Shown: positions 1-5,104, counted from the first letter of the stretch. The stretch: DNA of 5,104 nucleotides from Gammaproteobacteria bacterium (GCA_006227015.1 SBGI01000237.1:1-5104), one strand, 5' to 3'. The notes: generated by a model from the letters alone, not told the origin. Numbers and translations are program-made.

Positions 1-106
1 GATAAGTCCTGATTATTTATAGACAATTTTTCATGGTGCCGAAGCTGGTTGAGTGCCGTTGTGTGGCCATTGCCGCTCCGGCCCCCCGGGTGCACAATCT
101 CCCGTC
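1..106 (+). other. Leader region upstream of the sirtuin
   Basis: Positions 1-30 are markedly AT-rich compared with the rest of the window and probably hold the sirtuin promoter. TATAGA at 18-23 could be a -10 element, but its -35 partner would fall outside the window. All plus-strand frames have a stop within the first 20 bases, so no upstream gene runs in from the left on this strand. Confidence 0.35.
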
Positions 107-946
107 ATGGATAATGATCAAGCACATCGGCAATTGATGGACTTTGTTCTCGCTCACCCGCGTTTGCTGGTGCTGACCGGGGCGGGGATTAGTGCCTCAG
201 CGGGGGTGCCCACCTATCGTGATCGCAGCGGTCAGTGGCAGCGTAAGCCCCCCGTGCAGCATGCCGATTTTCTGGCCGATCCGCTGACCCGGCAGCGCTT
301 CTGGGCACGCAACATGGTGGGTTGGCGTTTTATGCGCGATGCCCGACCCAGTGCATCCCACTATGCCCTGGCAGAGCTGGAGAACCTCGGCTATGTACAG
401 TCGTTGGTGACACAGAATGTGGACGGTTTGCACCAGCGCGCGGGAAGTCGTGAGGTGATTGACCTGCACGGTCGAATTGACCGGGTCAGTTGCCAGGCTT
501 GTGGTGCCGAGTCTCATCGGGAACAGATTCAGCAATGGCTGGAGCAACACAACCCGGGTTTCGCAGAACAGGCAGGAAGCATTGGCCCGGATGGCGATGC
601 CAATGTGGACGATCTGGATTTCAGTCGACTGCTGGTCTGTGATTGTGATCATTGTGGTGGAATATTAAAACCGAACGCAGTTTTTTTCGGTGGCAGTGTG
701 CCATCAGAAAGGGTGGCCAAAGCGGCTGCCGCCATGGATCAGGCAGATGCCCTGTTGGTGGTAGGGTCCTCACTGATGATCTATTCCGGCTTTCGTTTCT
801 GTCGCTGGGCAGAAGTGCAGGGCAAACCGATGGCAGCCATTAATCAGGGGGCAACCCGCGCAGATGACATGCTGTCATTTAAACTGGATGTGCCCTGTGA
901 TGAGGTGCTTCCAGGATTGGTGGCAGCGCTGAAAGCAGTCGGCTAA
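107..946 (+). CDS. SIRT4-like class II NAD-dependent protein deacylase (sirtuin, Sir2 family)
   Basis: Sirtuins remove acyl groups from protein lysines using NAD+, giving nicotinamide and O-acyl-ADP-ribose, probably in the cytoplasm. The 279-residue protein shows the whole family signature in order: the NAD-binding loop GAGIS (25-29) with PTYRD (35-39), TQNVD (102-106), the catalytic histidine in DLHG (H121), zinc-binding pairs C129/C132 and C180/C183 (an extra C178 lies next to the second pair), GGILKPNAVFFG (184-195), GSS (220-222) and AIN (244-246). The 47-residue spacer between the zinc pairs, with its PDGD motif, and the YSGFRF segment (226-231) resemble mitochondrial SIRT4 and bacterial class II relatives more than short CobB forms. 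I chose the ATG at 107. An in-frame GTG at 53, directly after a TGA, would add 18 residues that look unlike the family. Neither start has a clear Shine-Dalgarno. Family assignment is very secure; acyl preference (acetyl, lipoyl, branched acyl) cannot be read from sequence. It converges on the LON-domain gene with a one-base gap. Confidence 0.95.
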   Translation: MDNDQAHRQLMDFVLAHPRLLVLTGAGISASAGVPTYRDRSGQWQRKPPVQHADFLADPLTRQRFWARNMVGWRFMRDARPSASHYALAELENLGYVQSLVTQNVDGLHQRAGSREVIDLHGRIDRVSCQACGAESHREQIQQWLEQHNPGFAEQAGSIGPDGDANVDDLDFSRLLVCDCDHCGGILKPNAVFFGGSVPSERVAKAAAAMDQADALLVVGSSLMIYSGFRFCRWAEVQGKPMAAINQGATRADDMLSFKLDVPCDEVLPGLVAALKAVG

Positions 947-947
947 A

Positions 948-1541
948 TCAGCTTGGCTGGCTCTGGATGATGGTGTCCAGCCAATCGCGGATGCGCTCCA
1001 GGCGCAGCATGGGGTCGTCAACTTCCAGCAGGCTCATAGGCAGGACTGGCTCCACGGGCAGCAATTGTGCCAGCTGCCAGCCAAGGGCATTGCTGTCCTC
1101 TGGTGGTTGCCATTGGGCATCTGCCGGATAAAACTCTTTTGCCAGATCGGTGAGCAGCTCCTGCAGGTCTTCACTGTCTTCTTCCAGTGGCATGCTGACT
1201 TCATCGGGACAGAATTCAACCTTGCCAACCACCAGCCCATCGCTTTCTATGCGGCTGTTGAGCAGGTGGAAACGCTGCCCGCCTTCAATGGCGATACCCA
1301 GCAAACCATTGTCCAGCTGGTTCCAGTCGATGATGCTGGCGGTAACACCCCAGGGGTGGACTCTGGGGGTGGCACCGACTTCTCCGCCCTCGAGAATGGG
1401 CACCACACCGAAGGTGCTTTCTGCTTTCATACATTCAGTAATCATGCGCAGGTAGCGCTGCTCAAATATCTGCAAATTGAGGCGTGTGCCCGGAAACAGG
1501 GGTTGTAGCAGGGGAAATAGCGGGATCTGAGTGGTCGTCAT
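948..1541 (-). CDS. Stand-alone LON substrate-binding (N-terminal) domain protein
   Basis: This 197-residue protein matches the N-terminal substrate-binding domain of Lon protease: IPLFPL (6-11), LFPG (15-18) and LQIFEQRY (23-30) form the characteristic start, followed by FGVVPI (44-49) and an AIEGGQRF strand (84-91) typical of the beta-rich half. A helical second half (about 120-193) completes the domain. The AAA+ ATPase and Ser-Lys protease parts of Lon are absent, and the length fits free-standing members common in proteobacteria, so it is not a truncated Lon. The role of these short proteins is poorly defined; substrate or partner binding is inferred from the Lon domain and no catalysis is expected. 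The acidic stretch 118-128 is a family-atypical detail. The ATG at 1541 has only a weak GGA about six bases upstream. It lies 49 bases downstream of the DUF4124 gene on the same strand and may be co-transcribed with it. Its stop is one base from the sirtuin stop. Confidence 0.9.
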   Translation of the reverse strand: MTTTQIPLFPLLQPLFPGTRLNLQIFEQRYLRMITECMKAESTFGVVPILEGGEVGATPRVHPWGVTASIIDWNQLDNGLLGIAIEGGQRFHLLNSRIESDGLVVGKVEFCPDEVSMPLEEDSEDLQELLTDLAKEFYPADAQWQPPEDSNALGWQLAQLLPVEPVLPMSLLEVDDPMLRLERIRDWLDTIIQSQPS

Positions 1542-1564
1542 GGTCTGTCCGGCAAAGGGGGTAA

Positions 1565-1606
1565 CGGCACCCCGTGAAGAGCGGATTGTCTCACCGACCG
1601 GTGCCG
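1565..1606 (-). repeat. Inverted repeat between the DUF4124 and LON-domain genes
   Basis: CGGCACC (1565-1571) is perfectly complementary to GGTGCCG (1600-1606), with a further inner GTGA (1574-1577) / TCAC (1591-1594) pairing around a 13-base loop. It overlaps the end of the DUF4124 gene and lies just before the LON-domain gene. No T-run follows leftward, so it is a weak candidate for an attenuating or mRNA-processing hairpin, not a clear terminator. Confidence 0.3.
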
Positions 1607-2100
1607 GGTGTCAGTAATTTTGAACGGGGAATCAGGATGGCGTCATTGTTCAGGTGGCGGCCACTCTCCATTTCAGGAGGGTAGTGTGGACGTCTTGGTC
1701 GCTGGTGTCTGTAGGGGTAGCGATCTGTATAAGGGTAGTAGCTTCTGTAGGGATAATAGTCGTGGTAATACTCCTCCCGGTAGATCTGCGGGGGCGTGGC
1801 CGCCCGCTGTCTTGCGCGCAGCTGTTCTTCCTCTTCCCGACGCAGCCGCTCCCGGTCTTCCCGGTCGCTCTTAAGGCGCTCGGTGGTTACCGCCATCTGG
1901 TCAATGCGAGCCTGCGACTGTTCCTGGGGGCTGTCGTCGCGGATTTCTGGATCCAGCGACAGGGTTTCCAGTAATAAAGTGTCTTCCATCGGGGTATCGC
2001 TGTAGACGATATTGCCATTGGCATCAATGGATTTATAAATGGTTTGTCCCTGTGCCGTGACGGCTGCCGCTATCAGCAGTGCTAACAATACCTTCTTCAT
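1591..2100 (-). CDS. Secreted DUF4124-domain protein with Tyr/Arg-rich C-terminal tail
   Basis: A 169-residue exported protein of unknown function. Residues 1-16 form a clean Sec signal peptide (MKK, a Leu/Ala core, probable cleavage after VTA at residue 16), so it should act in the periplasm or envelope. The DUF4124 core follows: IYKSIDANGNIVYSDTP (21-37) has the family pattern Y-K-x-x-D-x-x-G-x-x-x-Y-S-D-x-P. Residues 63-100 are a highly charged Glu/Arg/Gln helix, likely a coiled coil. Residues 107-140 hold 12 tyrosines among Arg, Pro and His, then a polar end. I chose the ATG at 2100 because it places the signal peptide correctly and has a weak GGGA six bases upstream; an in-frame ATG at 2118 would add MSPGYA. 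The gene sits upstream of the LON-domain gene on the same strand and is divergent from the PAP2 gene. The domain call is firm; the function of DUF4124 proteins is not established. Confidence 0.88.
   Translation of the reverse strand: MKKVLLALLIAAAVTAQGQTIYKSIDANGNIVYSDTPMEDTLLLETLSLDPEIRDDSPQEQSQARIDQMAVTTERLKSDREDRERLRREEEEQLRARQRAATPPQIYREEYYHDYYPYRSYYPYTDRYPYRHQRPRRPHYPPEMESGRHLNNDAILIPRSKLLTPGTGR
1708..1761 (-). repeat. Degenerate repeat encoding the Tyr-Pro-Tyr tract
   Basis: On the plus strand, three related units begin at TCTGTA: TCTGTAGGGGTAGCGA (from 1708), TCTGTATAAGGGTAGTAGC (from 1724) and TCTGTAGGGATAATAG (from 1744). Read on the coding strand they give the repeated YPYR/YYPY motifs of the DUF4124 protein. 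Spacing is 16-20 bases and the copies have diverged, so this looks like an old internal expansion or simple compositional bias, not a fresh tandem repeat. Confidence 0.4.
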
Positions 2101-2154
2101 TGCATATCCCGGCGACATCGGCGCCTGTTTCTTACTGGGTTTGACAGTCTGGCT

Positions 2155-2183
2155 ACCATAAAGTTGTCGGGCGAAAAAGTCAC
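2155..2183 (-). promoter_or_regulatory. Candidate sigma70 promoter for the DUF4124(-LON) transcript
   Basis: Reading leftward, GTGACT (minus strand of 2178-2183) and TATGGT (minus strand of 2155-2160) are separated by exactly 17 bases. Each matches four of six bases of the sigma70 -35 and -10 consensus. Transcription would begin near 2148, giving a leader of about 48 bases to the ATG at 2100. Position and spacing are good but the match is modest, and no experimental support exists. Confidence 0.35.
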
Positions 2184-2219
2184 AGAATGGTCATATTTTG
2201 TACACGGGGCTGTCACAGA
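2179..2219 (+). repeat. Direct repeat GTCACAGA, two copies 33 bases apart
   Basis: GTCACAGA occurs at 2179-2186 and 2212-2219, so the copies start 33 bases apart, close to three helical turns. The first copy overlaps the candidate -35 element of the leftward promoter, and the second lies just before the PAP2 start. This arrangement would suit a regulator binding two sites on one DNA face, but eight-base repeats also arise by chance. No known operator matches. Confidence 0.3.
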
Positions 2220-2239
2220 GCAACGCTACTGTGCCAGCT

Positions 2240-2779
2240 ATGAGCACATTAAAAGCATTACAGACCCTACACTCCCTGGACGTTGCGACGTTTTCACATA
2301 TTGTCCGTTGGAATACCCGTCGCAGCCTTTGTCGGCTGGCCCGGATTGTCTCCCACAGCGCCGATGGCTGGCCCTACCTGCTGGTGCCATTGCTGCTGAT
2401 GCTGACTCTGCCATCGCTGGCATGGCCGGTGCTGGTGGCACTGGTTACCGGTTTCGCCATCGAACGGCTCAGCTACTACGTGCTGAAAAATAGTTTCAAA
2501 CGTCGCCGTCCCCCAAAATCCATCCCCGGCTTCCAGAGCGTGATTACGGCCTCCGATGAATTCAGTTTTCCCTCGGGCCACACCTCCGGCGCGTTCCTGA
2601 TGGCCACCGTGCTGGTGTTGCTGTTGCCTATGGGCATTGCCGCCTACCTGTATGGCTGGGCATCACTGGTGGCGTTATCCCGTGTGGTCCTGGGCGTTCA
2701 CTTTCCGCTGGATACCGTGGCCGGCGCTATGCTCGGCAGTGGTATCGGCTGGTGGGCGGTGCAACTGGTAACCGTATAA
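2240..2779 (+). CDS. PAP2-family membrane phosphatase (lipid phosphate phosphatase)
   Basis: A 179-residue integral membrane protein with all three PAP2 active-site motifs: K83-x6-R90-P91, PSGH (111-114) and SR(147-148)-x5-H154-x3-D158. In the family, the PSGH histidine assists catalysis and the last histidine forms a phospho-enzyme intermediate. Substrates are usually lipid phosphates such as phosphatidate, phosphatidylglycerol phosphate or undecaprenyl pyrophosphate. Hydrophobic segments lie near 44-60, 62-79, 115-137, 138-150 and 159-178, with the active site expected at the outer membrane face of the inner membrane. I chose the ATG at 2240; in-frame TTG 2198 and GTG 2231 are alternatives, and none has a strong ribosome binding site. 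The following glycosyltransferase gene begins 11 bases after its stop, which implies coupled expression and a shared lipid-glycan pathway. Enzyme class is secure; the substrate is not. Nothing distinguishes it clearly as PgpB- or BcrC-like. Confidence 0.93.
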   Translation: MSTLKALQTLHSLDVATFSHIVRWNTRRSLCRLARIVSHSADGWPYLLVPLLLMLTLPSLAWPVLVALVTGFAIERLSYYVLKNSFKRRRPPKSIPGFQSVITASDEFSFPSGHTSGAFLMATVLVLLLPMGIAAYLYGWASLVALSRVVLGVHFPLDTVAGAMLGSGIGWWAVQLVTV

Positions 2780-2783
2780 GGGA
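2778..2783 (+). promoter_or_regulatory. Ribosome binding site fixing a TTG start of the glycosyltransferase
   Basis: AAGGGA lies seven bases before TTG at 2791 and overlaps the TAA stop of the PAP2 gene (2777-2779). It is the best Shine-Dalgarno in the window. It supports the TTG at 2791 over the upstream in-frame GTG at 2752, and implies translational coupling between the two genes. Confidence 0.75.
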
Positions 2784-2790
2784 AACAACA

Positions 2791-3861
2791 TTGAAAATTT
2801 TTTATGGAGTTCAGGGGACCGGCAATGGACATTTATCCCGTGCCCGCGCCATGGCGAGAGCACTGTCAGCGTATCCCGGAATAGAAGTCGAATGGCTGTT
2901 TTCCGGGCGTCCCCGGGAAAACTATTTCGATATGGAGTCCTTCGGTGATTTTCACTGCCGGACTGGCCTGACCTTCCACTCCCGGGCCGGGCGGGTGCAG
3001 CCGTTGACGACCCTCCGCAAAATGGACCTTCTGGGATTGCGCCGTGATATCCGCGCTCTTGATCTCAGTGGTTATGATCTGGTGATCAGCGATTACGAAC
3101 CGATCACCGCCCGGGCTGCCCAGCGCCAGCAATTGCCCTGTATCGGCATCGGCCATCAGTATGCCTTTTGTCACGATGTCCCCGAGCGGGGAGGCAACCC
3201 CGTTACCCGCGCCATCCTGCAGCAGTTTGCCCCGGTGACCACGGCGGTGGGGTTGCACTGGCATCACTTTGAGCAGCCGATTCTGCCGCCGATTGTCGAT
3301 ATCGATCACGATGCGGTGGCGGGCAGTGACCGGGAAAACCGCGTACTGGTGTACCTGCCTTTTGAAGACCAGGCGCCGCTGCTGGGGTTGTTCAGGCAGT
3401 TCCCTGGATTCCAATTTCATATCTATGCTCCGGTGCACGAATGGCGGGATGATGACAATCTGCACACCCGCCCCCTGAGCCGCGGCGGTTTCCGGCGCGA
3501 CCTGGCCGACAGTGACTGGGTCATCTGCAATGCCGGATTTGAACTGATCAGCGAAGCGTTACAACTGGGCAAGCGCATTATGGCCAAACCACTGAGCGGA
3601 CAACTGGAACAACTGTCCAATGCCGCGGCACTGGAAGCATTGGGCTATGCCTCTGTTGAGGAGCGCATCGACCGCCGCGCACTGGAATTTTGGTTTGACT
3701 GCGAGCCGAGCGCCGCCCGACCCCGTTACCCGGATGTGGCAGGTGCCCTGGCGCGCTGGATCAGCGAAGGTTGTAGCGAGCCTGTTGAGGTGCTGAGCCA
3801 ACAGCTCTGGTCCGAGTCCGATATCGCACCACCCCGACTGCACCGCCAGCAGGTAGCCTGA
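2791..3861 (+). CDS. GT-B glycosyltransferase, MJ1255/VC2487 family
   Basis: A 356-residue predicted glycosyltransferase of the two-domain GT-B fold. The N-terminus reads KIFYGVQGTGNGHLSRA (2-18): a beta strand and a glycine-rich loop with GNGHLSRA, as in MurG and diacylglycerol glucosyltransferases, where it contacts the acceptor. Residues 97-101 (LVISDYEP) and 118-122 (IGIGHQ) continue the N-domain Rossmann pattern. The C-domain carries CNAGFELISEALQLGKRIMAKP (246-267) then QLEQLSNA (271-278), the usual nucleotide-sugar-binding G-x-x-x-x-x-E-A and Q-x-x-N-A layout. No signal peptide or membrane helix is seen, so it probably acts at the inner face of the membrane. The TTG start is chosen because of the well-placed AAGGGA and because the family N-terminus begins with this strand. 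Family recognition is by pattern and memory; donor and acceptor are unknown. The C-terminal 36 residues (from about 321) are less conserved-looking and include GCSEPVEV. It forms an operon with PAP2 and converges on umuC. Confidence 0.85.
   Translation: MKIFYGVQGTGNGHLSRARAMARALSAYPGIEVEWLFSGRPRENYFDMESFGDFHCRTGLTFHSRAGRVQPLTTLRKMDLLGLRRDIRALDLSGYDLVISDYEPITARAAQRQQLPCIGIGHQYAFCHDVPERGGNPVTRAILQQFAPVTTAVGLHWHHFEQPILPPIVDIDHDAVAGSDRENRVLVYLPFEDQAPLLGLFRQFPGFQFHIYAPVHEWRDDDNLHTRPLSRGGFRRDLADSDWVICNAGFELISEALQLGKRIMAKPLSGQLEQLSNAAALEALGYASVEERIDRRALEFWFDCEPSAARPRYPDVAGALARWISEGCSEPVEVLSQQLWSESDIAPPRLHRQQVA
3778..3807 (+). repeat. Imperfect inverted repeat inside the glycosyltransferase 3' end
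   Basis: GAG-C-CTGTTG (3778-3787) pairs with CAACAG-CTC (3799-3807): six base pairs, one bulged C, then three more, around an 11-base loop. There is no following T-run, so it is not a standard intrinsic terminator. It lies in coding sequence, over the GCSEPVEVLSQQL peptide. Confidence 0.35.
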
Positions 3862-3862
3862 T

Positions 3863-5104
3863 TCAGGTTCTGATGGCGGGGATATCCTCCCAGCGGGTGG
3901 TGTAGGCCGGTGAGCAGTACTGCTGGCGCATCGGCCAGCCGCGCTTTTTGCCCTCGCTGGCAAGGACGGCAGTGCCCCGGCCATAGCGGCGATTGATGCC
4001 ATCCAGGGTTTGCATCAGCGCATCCGCGCGCGGGCTCTGCCCAGTCTCGAAAATATCCCCCTGCTGATAGCGTCGTGGCAAGAGTTCAATCAGTCCCACA
4101 CCGGCTTTCAGGTAGGCGTGTCCTGGCCGGAAAATACCCCGTACTCCCTGTTGGGCACAGGCGGCGATCACCCGACTGTCATCAGTGGCATAGGGTAGTT
4201 GTAGCACGGTGCTGTTGCTGTAGTAGTTGGGCTGGTGGGGCGAGGTGTGAATAAACACGTGCAGGGTCAGCGCCAGATGTTGCTGGGCGCGCAGTTTTTC
4301 CGCCGCCCGGCTGGCGTAGAGGGCGACTGCCCGCAACAGGGGTGCCAGCTCGGTGGGTTTGTCTCCGAAAGAACGGGTGCAGTAAATCTGCTGTTTGTCC
4401 GGGGTCACCTCCTCCAGTGACAGACAGGGGCTGCCATTCAGTTCTTCCAGCGTGCGTTCTACACAGACATTGAAGCGGCGGCGGATGGTTTTAGGGTCGC
4501 TGCTGGCCAGTTCCCAGGCACTGTGGATGCCCATGTCTGCCAACCGTGCCCCCAGTCGGCGACCGATGCCCCATACTTTGGTGGCCGGTACCCGTCGCAG
4601 CAGCCACTGCCATTTGTGGGGAGCGTCGAGCAGGCAGACACCGCCACAGCTGATAATGTTCTTGGCGGCATAATTGGCTAGTTTTGCCAGAGTCTTGCTG
4701 GGGGCAATACCAACACTCACCGGCATGCGCACCTGTTGCCAGACATTCTGCTTAATGGCCTGGCCGTAATCCTGCAGCGGTTGGCAGATGCCATCCAACG
4801 ACAGAAACATTTCATCAATACTGTAAATCTCGATATCTGGACTGAAGTGGCGCAGGCAGTCCATCACGCGGCGGGAAATATCGCCGTAGAGTCGGAAGTT
4901 ACCGGAGAATACGGCTACCCGGCGGCGTTCCAGCAGGTGGCGAATCTTGAAATAGGCATGCAGGTCGGGAATGCCGAGAGCCTTGGCCTCTTTCGAGCGG
5001 GCGATCACGCAGCCGTCGTTGTTGCTCAGTACCACCACCGGCTTGCCGCGCAGGTCGGGGCGGAAAATCTGTTCACAACTGGCGTAGCAACTGTTGCAAT
5101 CTAC
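3863..5104 (-). CDS. umuC: DNA polymerase V catalytic subunit UmuC (Y family), 5' end off the window
   Basis: Error-prone translesion DNA polymerase subunit, active with processed UmuD and RecA during the SOS response. The frame stays open to the window edge: bases 5039-5104 encode [20 protein letters not shown] and KP, which are the family N-terminus, so the GTG at 5038 is internal and not the start. About four residues should be missing: adding four to the visible numbering makes the SIDE acidic pair (visible 97-98) fall at 101-102 and the first aspartate at 6, as in E. coli UmuC. Other landmarks: [11 protein letters not shown] (visible 27-37), [19 protein letters not shown] (130-148), a helix-hairpin-helix around [12 protein letters not shown] (177-188), a little-finger domain, a QGDIF sequence (348-352) where the beta-clamp motif is expected, and a DUF4113 C-terminus with [11 protein letters not shown] (368-378) and YTTRW (401-405). 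Visible length is 413 residues against about 420 for the family, so it appears intact. umuD and a LexA box should lie upstream, outside the window. Confidence 0.96.
   Translation of the reverse strand, partial: VDCNSCYASCEQIFRPDLRGKPVVVLSNNDGCVIARSKEAKALGIPDLHAYFKIRHLLERRRVAVFSGNFRLYGDISRRVMDCLRHFSPDIEIYSIDEMFLSLDGICQPLQDYGQAIKQNVWQQVRMPVSVGIAPSKTLAKLANYAAKNIISCGGVCLLDAPHKWQWLLRRVPATKVWGIGRRLGARLADMGIHSAWELASSDPKTIRRRFNVCVERTLEELNGSPCLSLEEVTPDKQQIYCTRSFGDKPTELAPLLRAVALYASRAAEKLRAQQHLALTLHVFIHTSPHQPNYYSNSTVLQLPYATDDSRVIAACAQQGVRGIFRPGHAYLKAGVGLIELLPRRYQQGDIFETGQSPRADALMQTLDGINRRYGRGTAVLASEGKKRGWPMRQQYCSPAYTTRWEDIPAIRT

Larger units (their letters stand above)
2101..2239. other. Divergent intergenic region between DUF4124 and PAP2 genes
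   Basis: This 139-base gap is the only sizeable non-coding stretch in the window and must hold the start signals of two divergent units. It contains the candidate leftward promoter and a direct repeat GTCACAGA (2179-2186 and 2212-2219). A rightward TTGACA occurs at 2141-2146, but I see no convincing -10 element 15-19 bases downstream of it. No riboswitch, small RNA or terminator is recognisable. Confidence 0.6.

Noticed and set aside
197..652. Long reading frame on the minus strand inside the sirtuin
   Set aside because: It lies fully within the sirtuin coding sequence, and its translation shows no recognisable domain. It is a shadow of a strongly supported gene.
1065..1508. Plus-strand frame of 147 codons opposite the LON-domain gene
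   Set aside because: Antisense shadow: the minus-strand frame carries a clear LON N-terminal domain, while this translation has no family pattern or ribosome binding site.
2141..2146. Perfect TTGACA as a rightward -35 element for the PAP2 operon
   Set aside because: No acceptable -10 hexamer lies 15-19 bases downstream, so I did not call a promoter.
2179..2219. CRP (cAMP receptor) binding site
   Set aside because: TCACA half-sites are present, but the TGTGA half six bases upstream is missing at both positions.
2164..2493. Plus-strand frame of 109 codons overlapping the start of PAP2
   Set aside because: Wrong frame relative to the PAP2 motifs. It has no family features and ends inside the phosphatase gene.
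2866..3465. Minus-strand frame of 199 codons opposite the glycosyltransferase
   Set aside because: The plus-strand frame has conserved GT-B motifs and a good ribosome binding site. The opposing frame has no domain and probably reflects codon bias.
3778..3807. Intrinsic terminator for the PAP2-glycosyltransferase operon
   Set aside because: The hairpin lies within coding sequence and is not followed by a T-run.
1..5104. A defence island, mobile element or novel multi-gene system
   Set aside because: No integrase, transposase, toxin-antitoxin, restriction or CRISPR signature is visible. The sirtuin is a stand-alone housekeeping-type enzyme without the fused domains seen in Sir2-based defence systems.

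Overview
This 5.1 kb window carries six protein-coding genes packed almost end to end, with no tRNA, rRNA, CRISPR array or recognisable insertion sequence. Gene content and protein style suggest a Gram-negative gammaproteobacterium, perhaps a marine one. The pointers are a DUF4124 envelope protein, a stand-alone LON-substrate-binding-domain protein, a UmuC with a DUF4113 tail, and a glycosyltransferase of the MJ1255/VC2487 type. The lineage is inferred from families only; no taxonomic marker is present.

Layout. (1) A SIRT4-like class II sirtuin (107-946, +) converges on (2) a stand-alone LON N-terminal-domain protein (948-1541, -), with one base between their stop codons. (3) A secreted DUF4124 protein with a tyrosine/arginine-rich tail (1591-2100, -) lies 49 bases upstream of the LON gene on the same strand, so the two may share a transcript. 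(4) The region 2101-2239 is a divergent intergenic region. It holds a plausible leftward promoter and an 8-bp direct repeat. (5) A PAP2-family membrane phosphatase (2240-2779, +) and (6) a GT-B glycosyltransferase (2791-3861, +) form a tight two-gene operon: the ribosome binding site of the second overlaps the stop codon of the first. (7) The glycosyltransferase converges on umuC (3863-5104, -), again with one base between the stops. umuC runs off the right edge with about four N-terminal codons missing.

How the genes relate. The PAP2-glycosyltransferase pair is the only strong functional coupling: a lipid-phosphate phosphatase with a sugar transferase suggests glycolipid or envelope glycan metabolism, substrate unknown. 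The LON-domain and DUF4124 genes are neighbours without an obvious shared role. The sirtuin (protein deacylation) and UmuC (translesion synthesis, normally SOS controlled with umuD) look like independent units that end here.

This looks like ordinary chromosomal gene content rather than a new defence or mobile system. The more interesting points are the uncharacterised PAP2-glycosyltransferase operon, the tyrosine-rich DUF4124 protein, the SIRT4-like character of the sirtuin, and two convergent pairs with no room for a terminator between them.
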